Origin: SVTX01 sp045660325
GTDB taxonomy: Bacteria; Bacillota; Clostridia; Oscillospirales; CAG-272
Assembly: GCA_045660325.1 (NCBI GenBank)
Contig: JAZRDO010000023.1
Coordinates: 1-64,000 of the forward strand
Reading direction: 5' to 3'
Length of the DNA stretch: 64,000 nucleotides
The position numbers and the translations under genes are program-made. The notes beneath the pieces were generated by a model. It searched no databases. It saw only the letters and a program-made list of their open reading frames with translations, and was not told the origin of the DNA. This document shows positions 6,462-16,212 of this stretch, piece after piece (within the stretch, counting starts at the first letter, position 1; the number at the start of each line of letters is the position of its first letter).

Positions 6462-8220
6462 TGTCCTCGCCTCCCTTCGTCTGCTGTTCATATACCTCGC
6501 GGTAGATATCGCAGCTCACAAGAAGCTCATCGTGAGTTCCTCTTGCTGCAACGCGGCCGTTATCCATAACGAGAATGAGGTCGGCATCCTCAACGGATGC
6601 AACTCTCTGCGCGATAATAAGCTTTGTTGTCTCGGGAATAAACGTTTTAAAGCCGCCGCGGATAAGCGCGTCGGTCTTAGTGTCGACAGCACTCGTCGAG
6701 TCGTCGAGAATAAGTATCTTCGGCTTTTTGAGGAGCGCGCGGGCAATACAAAGTCTCTGACGCTGACCGCCCGAAACGTTCGTGCCTCCCTGCTCTATCT
6801 TGGTATCGTATCCCTTTTCAAAGGACATTACGAAATCGTGAGCCTGAGCGAGCTTACAAGCCTCGATGATCTCCTCATCGGTCGCATTCTCGTTACCCCA
6901 CTTAAGATTCTCGCGGATAGTTCCCGAGAAAAGAAGATTCTTCTGAAGCACCATAGCAACCGCATCGCGGAGCACGTCCATATTATAGTCGCGAACGTCG
7001 ATGCCGCCCACCTTAACGGTACCCTCGGTAGCATCGTAAAGACGCGCGATAAGCTGAACGAGCGTGGATTTACTTGCACCCGTGCCGCCCAGGATTCCGA
7101 CGGTCATACCCGAATCAATGTGGAGATGCACCTTCTCAAGCGAGAATGCCTCAGCATCGGCGGAATATTTAAAGTTTACGTGTTCAAAGTCAATAGAGCC
7201 GTCCTTGACCTCCATAACCGCGTTCTCGGGATTGGAGAGAGAGGGAGTCTCATCAAGCACCTCAACAACTCTCTTTGCACTCTCTGCTGAGATCGTAATA
7301 ATTACGTAGATCATAGAGAGCATCATAAGCTGAATAAGCACCTGCATACCGTAAGTAAGCATTGCGGAGATCGTGGTAACACCCTCGATATCGCCGTTTG
7401 TAATGGCGAGCTTTGCGCCAAGGAAGGTTACGAAGATCATACTGAAGTACGCGCACACCTGCATAAAGGGTGTATTGAGCGCAACGATTCTCTCGGCTCT
7501 CGTGAAATCGGAGCAAATATCGGTTGCCGCTCTCTTGAACTTATTTATCTCGTGATTTTCACGGGAGAAGCCCTTAACCACTCTCATGCCTCTTACGTTT
7601 TCCTCAACGGACTCGTTGAGCTTATCGTATTTCTTGAACACCTTACGGAACGCGGGCATTGCAAGTCTTGCCACGAGTATAAGTCCGAAGGTCAGGAAAG
7701 GTACGATAACGGCAAAGGTAAGCGCGAGCTTGCCGCCGAGAGCGATTCCCATAATAATTGCGAAAATAAGCATTAAGGGCGCTCTTATCGCCGTACGGAT
7801 TATCATCATGTAGGACATCTGCACGTTTGCCACGTCAGTCGTAAGACGCGTAACGAGAGAGGTCGAAGAAAATTTGTCTATGTTTTCAAAAGAAAATGTC
7901 TGTATCTTCTCGAAAAGGTCGTGTCTTAAATTCTTAGCAAAGCCCGTGGACGCCTTCGCGCAGGTTCTCGCCGCAATGCCACCGCAGGTAAGCGATGCCG
8001 CAGCCATAAGAATAAGCAGACCGCCAAGTCCTATAATTTCCCAGATCATTCCCGATGCCGCCTCGGCTCCAAGCTCTGCCGCGGTCGACACCTTATCAAT
8101 GAGGGTCTTAGCCATAAATGGGATAAGCACCTCGATAATTACCTCGAGCACGATGAATACGACCGTCCATATCGACGGCTTCTTGTATTCGCGTATGCTC
8201 CTTGCAAGCTTCTTAATCAT
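6454..8220 (-). CDS. ABC transporter, fused permease/ATPase, degenerate-site half
   Basis: A 588-residue ABC exporter half with six membrane helices and an ATPase domain. Its nucleotide site is unusual: Walker A reads GGTGASKST (378-386, Ser for the last Gly), Walker B ends LDD (Asp507 for the catalytic Glu) and the switch His is Gln538. The signature VSGGQ (482-486) is canonical. The partner has the reverse pattern, with normal catalytic residues but a LSQGQ signature. In the composite dimer this gives one active and one degenerate ATP site, as in TM287/288-type heterodimers. First gene of the three-gene operon; ribosome site GGAGAT. Confidence 0.9.
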   Translation of the reverse strand: MIKKLARSIREYKKPSIWTVVFIVLEVIIEVLIPFMAKTLIDKVSTAAELGAEAASGMIWEIIGLGGLLILMAAASLTCGGIAARTCAKASTGFAKNLRHDLFEKIQTFSFENIDKFSSTSLVTRLTTDVANVQMSYMMIIRTAIRAPLMLIFAIIMGIALGGKLALTFAVIVPFLTFGLILVARLAMPAFRKVFKKYDKLNESVEENVRGMRVVKGFSRENHEINKFKRAATDICSDFTRAERIVALNTPFMQVCAYFSMIFVTFLGAKLAITNGDIEGVTTISAMLTYGMQVLIQLMMLSMIYVIITISAESAKRVVEVLDETPSLSNPENAVMEVKDGSIDFEHVNFKYSADAEAFSLEKVHLHIDSGMTVGILGGTGASKSTLVQLIARLYDATEGTVKVGGIDVRDYNMDVLRDAVAMVLQKNLLFSGTIRENLKWGNENATDEEIIEACKLAQAHDFVMSFEKGYDTKIEQGGTNVSGGQRQRLCIARALLKKPKILILDDSTSAVDTKTDALIRGGFKTFIPETTKLIIAQRVASVEDADLILVMDNGRVAARGTHDELLVSCDIYREVYEQQTKGGEDNE

Positions 8221-8354
8221 ACGCCCGCCAAATCTCCTTAAAATTAATTAATATCTTAACTTATCTATTATATACCCAAACTCAAAAAAATGCAATAGTA
8301 AATTATAAAAAATCAGCCTCCGCCAAGCCACAAATTTACCGTATGACTCAAAGA

Positions 8355-8383
8355 TTGACAAATGGCATTCATTATGTTATAAT
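8355..8383 (+). promoter_or_regulatory. Promoter of ktrB-ktrA
   Basis: TTGACA, 17 bp, TATGTTATAAT (extended -10), 50 bp before the ktrB ATG. It lies in the intergenic gap divergent from the ABC exporter operon. Confidence 0.85.
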
Positions 8384-8432
8384 TCAGGTATAATATTAAA
8401 AAACGGCGTTTGACGCCTCAAAAGAGGTTTTT

Positions 8433-9788
8433 ATGATTAAGCGAAAGAAATTCAAGCTATCGACCTCGCATCTCATTATGCTCAGCTTCTTGGCGGTAAT
8501 CCTTGTAGGAACGCTTCTTCTTATGCTTCCTATAAGCGCGAAATCGGGCAAGGCGACCTGCTTTACCGACGCGCTCTTTACCGCGACAACCGCGACCTGC
8601 GTTACGGGACTCGTAGTGGTTCCCACCTTCTCGCACTGGAGCATATTCGGTCAGATAATCCTGATTTTGCTCATACAGATCGGCGGTCTCGGTGTTATAA
8701 CCGTGATGTCGGGATTTATGATAGCTCTGCAAAAAAGAATAGGTCTTGGCAACCGACTGCTCATTCAGGACGCCTTCAACCTCAATTCCCTCTCGGGTAT
8801 TGTAAAATTCGTCAAAAAGGTCATCCTCGGCACGTTTATTATCGAGGGTGTCGGCGCACTCCTCTATATGACGGTCTTTATTCCGAAATACGGTGCTGTC
8901 GGCATCTGGTATGCAATATTCAATTCCATTTCCGCATTTTGCAACGCGGGAATAGATATTTTAGGCGCCGACAGTCTTTCTCCCTTTGCCACAAATCCCA
9001 TAATAAATATCACAACCTGTGCGCTTATTATCATAGGCGGTATCGGTTATATCGTATGGTGGGACGTTTTGAGAATAATAAAGGAAAGACCGAAAAAGCC
9101 CTTCCTTTCCCTCTCACTTCAATCTAAAATTGCGATCGCATCCTCACTTTTTTTGATCATTACGGGTACGGTGCTCGTCTTTGTCCTTGAATTCAACAAC
9201 CCCGAAACTCTCGGAGGCTTAAATCTCTTCGACAAGCTTCAGGCATCCTTCCTCCAGTCGGTTACGACGAGAACGGCGGGCTTCTTTACGATCCCTCAGG
9301 AGAATTTCCGCGAGTCGACCTCTATCGTATCGATCATTCTTATGTTTATCGGCGGATCTCCCGTTGGTACTGCGGGCGGCGTTAAGACGGCAACCGTAAT
9401 AATCCTTATAGCATCCGCTATCTCCGCAATACGCAACAAAAACCAGACCGTGCTCTTTGGCAGAAGTATCACGAAGGAATCCTTGGCAAAGGCGCTCGGC
9501 GTAGTGTTTATGTCGGTGTCGATAATTGCAATATCCTCGGTGCTGCTCTCGGCTCTTACGCCCGAGGCGGAGGCAATAAACATTCTCTACGAAACTGTCA
9601 GCGCGACCTCGACCGTAGGTCTTACCCGCGGAGTAACGCCTATACTTTCCGCAGCAGGAAAATATATCGTCGCTATTACAATGTATCTTGGACGAATCGG
9701 TCCTATTTCCCTTGCTATCGCGTTCAACCTTAAAAATACGGGTAAAAATATCATTTCCCATCCCGCTGAAGAAATCAGCGTAGGATAA
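8433..9788 (+). CDS. ktrB: KtrB/TrkH-family potassium channel subunit
   Basis: A 451-residue membrane protein of the superfamily of K+ transporters. All four pore loops can be read: TATTATCVTGL, SISAFCNAGIDI, SVTTRTAGFFTI and TVSATSTVGLTRG, each supplying a selectivity Gly. Length matches KtrB (about 445) rather than the longer TrkH of proteobacteria. The cytoplasmic partner follows 18 bases downstream, so the pair makes a Ktr uptake system driven by ion gradients. A c-di-AMP synthase gene (cdaA) is encoded elsewhere in the window; in Firmicutes that messenger commonly shuts Ktr systems. Start has an AAGAGG ribosome site. Confidence 0.92.
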   Translation: MIKRKKFKLSTSHLIMLSFLAVILVGTLLLMLPISAKSGKATCFTDALFTATTATCVTGLVVVPTFSHWSIFGQIILILLIQIGGLGVITVMSGFMIALQKRIGLGNRLLIQDAFNLNSLSGIVKFVKKVILGTFIIEGVGALLYMTVFIPKYGAVGIWYAIFNSISAFCNAGIDILGADSLSPFATNPIINITTCALIIIGGIGYIVWWDVLRIIKERPKKPFLSLSLQSKIAIASSLFLIITGTVLVFVLEFNNPETLGGLNLFDKLQASFLQSVTTRTAGFFTIPQENFRESTSIVSIILMFIGGSPVGTAGGVKTATVIILIASAISAIRNKNQTVLFGRSITKESLAKALGVVFMSVSIIAISSVLLSALTPEAEAINILYETVSATSTVGLTRGVTPILSAAGKYIVAITMYLGRIGPISLAIAFNLKNTGKNIISHPAEEISVG

Positions 9789-9806
9789 TCTATGGGGGTA
9801 AAAGCT

Positions 9807-10472
9807 ATGAAAAAGAAAAACAATCTCAAAAAAACATACGCGATCTTCGGCCTTGGCAGATACGGCAAGGCGGTTGCCGAAACGCTCTATAATAACGGCG
9901 CGGACGTGCTTGCTATCGACCTTGATCCCGACGTTGTCGAGGAAGCGATGAAGGATATTCCCGTATGCAAGTGCGCGGACGTAACTAATCCCGACGTGCT
10001 CGAGCAGATCGGTATCCACAGCATTGAAACGGTTATTATCGCTATGGCAGACAATTTCCAGGCAAGCGTGCTTGCTACTATGCTCTGTAAGGAGCGCGGC
10101 GTACCCAACGTAATCGTTAAATGCAAGGACGAGATGCATAGAAAGATACTCAAGAGAGTAGGCGCGGACAGAGTCGTATTCCCCGAGAACGATTCGGGTA
10201 AGCGAATGGCTAAAAACCTTTTGAGCTCCGGTTTTGTGGATATGATGGTGCTCTCCGACGATATCTCTATGGTAGAGATCGACGTGCGCGACGAGTGGGT
10301 AGGAAAATCCCTCATTGAGCTCAACCTTCGTAAGAAATACTCGATCAACATTGTCGCTATCCGTAAGGGCGACAACGTAAGCATCGATATCAATCCTCAG
10401 CTGCCGCTTGACGCGGATATGGAGCTTATCATTTTAGCATCTACGGACTCCATAAACAAACTAAACAAATAA
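9807..10472 (+). CDS. ktrA: KtrA/TrkA-family regulatory subunit (RCK)
   Basis: A 221-residue cytoplasmic gating protein. The N-terminal Rossmann RCK domain has the nucleotide motif FGLGRYGKAVAE followed by an acidic residue at the end of strand 2 (AIDLD), and the C-terminal half (from about residue 140) is an RCK_C domain, the part that binds c-di-AMP in KtrA. A single RCK unit fits KtrA rather than the double-unit TrkA of E. coli. An ATG five codons upstream is in frame, but the GGGGGT site is spaced correctly for the start given here. Confidence 0.92.
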   Translation: MKKKNNLKKTYAIFGLGRYGKAVAETLYNNGADVLAIDLDPDVVEEAMKDIPVCKCADVTNPDVLEQIGIHSIETVIIAMADNFQASVLATMLCKERGVPNVIVKCKDEMHRKILKRVGADRVVFPENDSGKRMAKNLLSSGFVDMMVLSDDISMVEIDVRDEWVGKSLIELNLRKKYSINIVAIRKGDNVSIDINPQLPLDADMELIILASTDSINKLNK

Positions 10473-10477
10473 CACTT

Positions 10478-10512
10478 ATGCCCGACTGCATCGCACAGTC
10501 GGGTATTTTTTG
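10478..10512 (+). terminator. Terminator after ktrA
   Basis: Stem CCCGACTG with its complement (extended by a G-T pair and two A-T pairs), seven-base loop, then ATTTTTT. Confidence 0.85.
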
Positions 10513-10552
10513 CTATAAAGCTTGTTTTTATATAATAATTTTTTAAAATCCC

Positions 10553-10581
10553 TTGAAATTTCCAAAAAAATGTTATATAAT
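10553..10581 (+). promoter_or_regulatory. Promoter of asnS
   Basis: TTGAAA, 17 bp, TATAAT. Only about 43 bases separate the -10 from the ATG, too short for a T-box leader, so asnS seems not to be controlled that way. Confidence 0.8.
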
Positions 10582-10624
10582 AAAGTTTAGAGTTTACTTT
10601 TTTATCTAAGAAAGGATAAAAATT

Positions 10625-12019
<1,395 letters not shown>

Positions 12020-12025
12020 TTTGCT

Positions 12026-12149
12026 CCCAAAACCTTTCTTGAAAGAAAGGTTCCGGACTCCCAAAACCTTTCTTGAAAGAAAAGTTCTGGGCTCCAAAGA
12101 ACTTACTCAAATGTATAATTAAACGGCGGGGTTTATATCTCCGCCGTTT
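12026..12149 (+). repeat. Dispersed repeat element, left pair, unit 1
   Basis: The unit starts CCCAAAACCTTTCTTGAAAG, a 10-bp self-complementary arm pair around GA, repeats that arm once, then continues to CTCCAAAGAACTTAC and ends in a hairpin AAACGGCGG with its complement plus a T run. The same sequence occurs at 12173-12262 and, reversed, twice near 52.6-52.8 kb. Confidence 0.8.
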
Positions 12150-12172
12150 TTTAATATGAAAGATTCCGGACT

Positions 12173-12262
12173 CCCAAAACCTTTCTTGAAAGAAAGGTTC
12201 TGGACTCCAAAGAACTTACCAAAAGATCAAATAAACGGTGGGGAGTTTTTCCCCGCCGTTTG
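12173..12262 (+). repeat. Dispersed repeat element, left pair, unit 2
   Basis: Same layout as unit 1: AACCTTTCTT-GA-AAGAAAGGTT arm pair, then CTGGACTCCAAAGAACTTAC, then a terminal hairpin AAACGGTGGGG with a one-wobble complement. Arms are kept while the hairpin loops differ, which suggests selection on structure. Confidence 0.8.
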
Positions 12263-12313
12263 CTTTGTTTAAGAAAAATTTTGGTAGTATAAATACACTA
12301 TGATATAAGCAAA

Positions 12314-12337
12314 ACACCCGCCGAAATCGGCGGGTGT
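12314..12337 (-). terminator. Terminator after the lipoprotein gene
   Basis: Perfect 10-bp stem ACACCCGCCG with its complement around AAAT, followed on the minus strand by TTTT. It closes the protease-lipoprotein transcript. Confidence 0.8.
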
Positions 12338-12351
12338 AAAATTTTATTCAG

Positions 12352-12822
12352 TTAATTGCCCCATTTTGTTTCCGTATAGAAATTGTAGAGCTCCTCAATC
12401 TCGGCATCGTCTAAAATACTGTTTTCATAAGCCTCCGTCAAACTATAAATTTCACCGTTACAATAAACCGTTATATGTTCGCTGCCGAAGGAAAATTCAT
12501 ACCCTGCTACTTCCTCGTATGTCATAACGGTTGCCGAAGGTTCCGGATGTCTTATTATCAAGCAATAGGCATCGTCAAATACGCCATAGCAAACACCTTC
12601 AACATTCTTGGGAAAAATATATAGCATTCTACGGATTCTATAATATTCAAGCTGTATTTCGCTCTTAATTTCATCGGACATTTTTCCCGTTTTATCTTCA
12701 ATTTTTTCGGGGTCAGTCCTTAATGTGTAGTTAATATTATCGCAAGATACTAATACTCCCATAAAAGAAATTATTAATATGGCTGCTATTATTAAAACAA
12801 TTGATTTGATATAAGCTTTCAT
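12352..12822 (-). CDS. Small lipoprotein of unknown function
   Basis: A 156-residue protein with a basic N-terminus, a hydrophobic helix and a lipobox ending VLVSC at residue 27, so the mature protein should be lipid-anchored outside the membrane. The rest is soluble, with an acidic Tyr/Glu-rich C-terminal end (DDAEIEELYNFYTETKWGN). I do not recognise the domain. It begins 26 bases after the stop of the secreted protease and ends in a good terminator, so the two are probably one transcript and may work together at the surface, for example as a protease and its inhibitor or docking partner; that is inference only. Confidence 0.75.
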   Translation of the reverse strand: MKAYIKSIVLIIAAILIISFMGVLVSCDNINYTLRTDPEKIEDKTGKMSDEIKSEIQLEYYRIRRMLYIFPKNVEGVCYGVFDDAYCLIIRHPEPSATVMTYEEVAGYEFSFGSEHITVYCNGEIYSLTEAYENSILDDAEIEELYNFYTETKWGN

Positions 12823-12848
12823 AAATCTTATCCTCCAAACTTAAAGTT

Positions 12849-14606
12849 TTATATAAGCCACGGACGTTTTGCCAACGTTCCCATACCGTTCATATTGTAA
12901 TTGCATATTTTACATTTTCCGGTTATTAAATTGAACGTGTGTGCTTCTGAGTATTCGTATGAACAGTGTTGACAGCTTACGCTATGCTGGCGTGAATTTA
13001 TAGAAGAATATTTCCATGTGTGATTTTGTTCAACCATATAATTACATACGGTACACTTATAATTGTGAACACTTGAATTAATATAAGAATAAGAAATGGT
13101 ATGATTTTCTATCGTGTTATATCCGCAGTCTAAGCATATATGCCTATGACTGTTTGAATCAATTGCACTATATGTCATAAAATGCTCTTCATATATTTGA
13201 TATCCGCACTCAGCACAATAACGCCAATGTGTTGTAATAGTGGCGTCGTTGGTATAGAAATATGAATAATCGTGTAGATAATTACTCGTCAGCGCTTTAT
13301 AGGCATTTATTCTTCCGCCACTTACACATAAATCTCCAAAAACGTTGTTTCCGTTGTCATCATAAATGACATCTACACTACTCATAATAATAGCTTTTAA
13401 TTCTTCAGGAGACAGCTCCGGATGAATTGATAACAATAATGCTGCAACCCCTGCAACGATAGGAGCAGACATTGAAGTACCGTCCAAATATTCATGGACG
13501 TTATTAAATACAGTACTGTGAATACCTACACCTGGTGCGAATATATCAACTGTACTAACTCCATAATTTGAAAAATTGGCTTTTCTGTCATCGTTTGTTG
13601 AGGCTCCAACAGAGATTAAATTTCCAAATCTATTAGAACTTGGATAGAATAATTCAATATCGGTATTTTTATCATCATTACCTGCGGAACAAACAAACAA
13701 TCCATCAAAATTTTCAATTTGAGCTGCCATTGATATCATGGCTGTTGACCAAGTATAATATCCACCCGAAAAATTAAGTATATCAATTCCAATTTCACTG
13801 GCATATTGTACAGCTGAAACTAATGCCACACCGTCTAAATATGGTCTTCCAGGTATGTCCCCAGGTTGGGAGGCGCGATCTACTCTTAAAGAAATTAACT
13901 CGACATCCCAACAAACACCAGCTACTCCGCCATTGTCTGTTTCCGCACCGATTATACCCGCAACATGCGTGCCGTGATCATATACTAAGCCGCTGGTTGC
14001 TGATGGATAATAAACAAGAAAACTCTTGCTTAGCGTGGTGTTTACTCTGTCAACTAAATCGGGATGAGATGCATCAATTCCCGTGTCTATTATTCCGACT
14101 TGAATAGAAGCGCTTCCAGTTTCTATATCCCATGCTTCAGGTAAATTAATTGTATCAATATACCATTGATCATCAAGAACACCTATATATTCACTTGGCG
14201 TAATATTAACAGGAATTGAACAATTCGGCTCCGCGCTATATATATCATCTCTTTCTTCAAGAATCTTGATTGAATCCAATACGTTTTGCTTTGAATGAGT
14301 ATCAAGGGTTAAATGAAGAATTCTGCAAAGCTTTCCTTCCTCGGGGTCTATGGATAAATCCTCTATTTCAATACATCCGATATTTGAAAAGTCATTAACA
14401 GTATATTCCCTGAAATTGTTTTCGGGTGTCATAACGAGAAGGATATCGTTATCAGTAAAATCATCCTCTAAAGTAGCTTCACAATAGACCTTTTCTATCG
14501 TGTCCTCGGTCGTGTCTTCCAACGCTATTGCGGTAACACTGAGCGTATAGATTAAAATAGCCGCAACTAAAAAGAATGATAAAAATTTTAAAGTTGTTTT
14601 TTTCAT
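12849..14606 (-). CDS. Secreted subtilisin-like (S8) serine protease with C-terminal Cys/His repeats
   Basis: A 585-residue secreted protease. A signal peptide (about 1-28) is followed by a propeptide-like region to about 140 and a subtilase domain with catalytic Asp174 (IIDTGID), His211 (DHGTHVAG), oxyanion Asn310 (SAGND) and Ser378 (DGTSMSAP). From about residue 455 to the end there are five copies of a short unit with a CxxC pair and, usually, a following His (for example YCAECGYQIYEEH and ICLDCGYNTIENH). Such repeats may bind zinc or cell wall. No LPXTG or S-layer motif is present. It has a strong promoter with an unusually long leader, and is followed by a lipoprotein gene. Confidence 0.9.
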   Translation of the reverse strand: MKKTTLKFLSFFLVAAILIYTLSVTAIALEDTTEDTIEKVYCEATLEDDFTDNDILLVMTPENNFREYTVNDFSNIGCIEIEDLSIDPEEGKLCRILHLTLDTHSKQNVLDSIKILEERDDIYSAEPNCSIPVNITPSEYIGVLDDQWYIDTINLPEAWDIETGSASIQVGIIDTGIDASHPDLVDRVNTTLSKSFLVYYPSATSGLVYDHGTHVAGIIGAETDNGGVAGVCWDVELISLRVDRASQPGDIPGRPYLDGVALVSAVQYASEIGIDILNFSGGYYTWSTAMISMAAQIENFDGLFVCSAGNDDKNTDIELFYPSSNRFGNLISVGASTNDDRKANFSNYGVSTVDIFAPGVGIHSTVFNNVHEYLDGTSMSAPIVAGVAALLLSIHPELSPEELKAIIMSSVDVIYDDNGNNVFGDLCVSGGRINAYKALTSNYLHDYSYFYTNDATITTHWRYCAECGYQIYEEHFMTYSAIDSNSHRHICLDCGYNTIENHTISYSYINSSVHNYKCTVCNYMVEQNHTWKYSSINSRQHSVSCQHCSYEYSEAHTFNLITGKCKICNYNMNGMGTLAKRPWLI

Positions 14607-14841
14607 ATAGTTCTCCTATTAAATTGTATTGAATCTTGATTTAAGTTTCAAATGATTAAATTAAATATAATCATTAAAGCCGTATCACGCTCGCGACCAA
14701 ATAAAATGCCCGCAAGCAAATCAAATTCCAATACGTAAGGTAGAAACAATATGTAATAAAATAATTGATATTGCCGTCCTTTCGATACAGACCACCTCCT
14801 GATTTAGTTGAATTTGACAAATATTTCTTCTTGTCACTTTA

Positions 14842-14870
14842 ATTATATCATAAAATCAACAAAATGTCAA
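14842..14870 (-). promoter_or_regulatory. Promoter of the protease-lipoprotein operon
   Basis: TTGACA, 17 bp, TATGATATAAT (extended -10) on the minus strand. It is the only good promoter before the protease, implying a long untranslated leader. Confidence 0.8.
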
Positions 14871-14951
14871 TAGGCAAAGCTCTCCGAAAAATTCGATCGT
14901 GAAGCTCCATCCCCTCCGCCGCGCCGTTTGTCGCATTATGTCAAAAAAGTA

Positions 14952-14980
14952 TTGACAAAGGTATGAGCAAGGTTTATAAT
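14952..14980 (+). promoter_or_regulatory. Promoter of the zinc-ribbon membrane protein array
   Basis: TTGACA, 17 bp, TATAAT, 47 bases before the first ATG. No further consensus promoter is seen between the five genes, which suggests one transcript. Confidence 0.8.
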
Positions 14981-15027
14981 TAATATAGATTAATATTGGT
15001 TAAATACCCAAATTAAGGAGAAACGTT

Positions 15028-15345
15028 ATGAAATACTGTACAAATTGCGGACGTGAAATGCACGACAACGCTCCCGTTTGTCTTAACTGCGGCACGGTAG
15101 TAAACGGTGTGCAGGAAATCAAAAGAAAATCTACCGACAGGCGCAACGGCTGGTTTACCCTCATCGGTGTTTTTTACCCCGAGGTCGCTATCGTCATGTA
15201 CATAGTTTTAAAGTGTACAGGAATGCCCAATAGAGCTCACTCGTTCGGTAAAGGCGCCCTTATCAGTGGAATCATCGGCTCGGTAGTGGTTACTCTCTAC
15301 TTGACTTATGCCGCATTATTGGCTTCTTTAGCTATGATACTTTGA
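15028..15345 (+). CDS. Zinc-ribbon membrane protein, array member 1
   Basis: A 105-residue protein. The N-terminus is a zinc ribbon with two CxxC knuckles (YCTNCG at 4-7 and CLNCG about 11 residues later), then a polar linker and two hydrophobic helices (about 42-62 and 78-104). The architecture, cytoplasmic zinc ribbon plus membrane anchor, is common in Clostridia and has no assigned function. A basic and polar CTGMPNRAHSFGKGA loop between the helices is shared with members 3 and 5. Ribosome site AAGGAG is well placed. Confidence 0.8.
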   Translation: MKYCTNCGREMHDNAPVCLNCGTVVNGVQEIKRKSTDRRNGWFTLIGVFYPEVAIVMYIVLKCTGMPNRAHSFGKGALISGIIGSVVVTLYLTYAALLASLAMIL

Positions 15346-15364
15346 AATCCAAGGAGAATAAATT

Positions 15365-15844
15365 ATGAAATACTGTACAAATTGCGGACACGAAATACAC
15401 GACGAGGCAATTATGTGTGTTCACTGCAACACTCCCGTCGAAAAGCCAAAGCCCCAAAAGATCGAGCCCCCCGTAAAGGTTGAAGAGCCCTTCGTTGAGG
15501 GTACACCCAGCAAGGGCTGGATGGTTCTCGGCATATTCCTTCCCGTGGTTGCGCTTATCCTCTTCTTCATTTGCAGAAGAAAGAGACCCCAGCGCGCAAA
15601 GCTCTTAAAGAAGGGTATGATAATCGGCTTCATTATTTACGCGGCGTGTTATCTCTTGAATTTCTTGATGTCGCTCGTTCGCTATGTTATCGGAATTGTG
15701 TTCTCCACTGCTACAGCAGGAATGACCACAATCCTCGGCGGCGTATTCGACAGCTTCTTTGAGGCTTTATTCGATTCGCTTGAGCAAAGCATCGAGAGCA
15801 ATATCCCCGCGGCGTTTATAAACAGCATCGGATTTTTAAGATGA
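15365..15844 (+). CDS. Zinc-ribbon membrane protein, array member 2
   Basis: A 159-residue paralogue of its neighbours. The ribbon CTNCGHEIHDEAIMCVHC is nearly identical to that of member 3. A Pro/Glu-rich linker (about 25-50) leads to two or three membrane helices and a longer C-terminal tail (from about 120, FFEALFDSLEQSIESNIPAA) that could be amphipathic. It follows member 1 by 19 bases. Length and tail set it apart from the short members 1, 3 and 5. Confidence 0.8.
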   Translation: MKYCTNCGHEIHDEAIMCVHCNTPVEKPKPQKIEPPVKVEEPFVEGTPSKGWMVLGIFLPVVALILFFICRRKRPQRAKLLKKGMIIGFIIYAACYLLNFLMSLVRYVIGIVFSTATAGMTTILGGVFDSFFEALFDSLEQSIESNIPAAFINSIGFLR

Positions 15845-15863
15845 TTTTCGGGAGGATACTTTT

Positions 15864-16184
15864 ATGAAATTCTGTACTAATTGCGGACACGAAATACACG
15901 ACGAGGCTATCGTATGTGTTCATTGCGGTACTGCCGTCAAGACGGCTCCAGCAAACAAGCCCGTTGATGCTCCTAACGGCGGATTTACCGTGCTCGGTAT
16001 TTTCGTTCCACAGGTAGCGCTTATCTTCTACATAATTTTCAAATGCAAGGGTATGCCCCTCCGCGCTCACTCCGCGGGTAAGGGCGCACTTATCGGTGGC
16101 ATTATCGCATCAGTCAGCTATGCGTTCTATTATATTTACTACTTCGCCTATCTCGCGCTCTACTTCTCTCTCCTGTTCTCCTGA
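15864..16184 (+). CDS. Zinc-ribbon membrane protein, array member 3
   Basis: A 106-residue paralogue with ribbon CTNCGHEIHDEAIVCVHC, a short Ala/Pro linker and two helices separated by CKGMPLRAHSAGKGALIGG, the same loop motif as in member 1. It lies 19 bases after member 2, with a GGGAGG-type ribosome site. Its closeness to members 1 and 5 points to local duplication. Confidence 0.8.
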   Translation: MKFCTNCGHEIHDEAIVCVHCGTAVKTAPANKPVDAPNGGFTVLGIFVPQVALIFYIIFKCKGMPLRAHSAGKGALIGGIIASVSYAFYYIYYFAYLALYFSLLFS

Positions 16185-16212
16185 ATTTGATAAAGCTTGA
16201 GGAGGTATTCAA

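Larger units (their letters stand above)
12020..12351. other. Intergenic region filled by repeat units and terminators
   Basis: No gene is seen in these 332 bases. They contain two tandem copies of a dispersed element, each ending in a hairpin that could terminate asnS, followed by the terminator of the leftward lipoprotein gene. Confidence 0.7.
14607..15027. other. Divergent intergenic region with long protease leader
   Basis: These 421 bases hold two promoters pointing away from each other. The leader toward the protease is about 230 nt and contains a full AGGAGGTGG ribosome site (14792-14800, minus strand) with no ATG at proper spacing, though weak open frames follow it. No other gene is visible. 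Confidence 0.55.

Noticed and set aside
9219..10139. A 306-codon minus-strand frame across ktrB and ktrA
   Set aside because: It is antisense to two clearly conserved genes and its translation is low-quality, without motifs or a ribosome site.
10582..10624. T-box leader for asnS
   Set aside because: The untranslated leader is only about 43 bases; there is no T-box sequence or room for the specifier stem.
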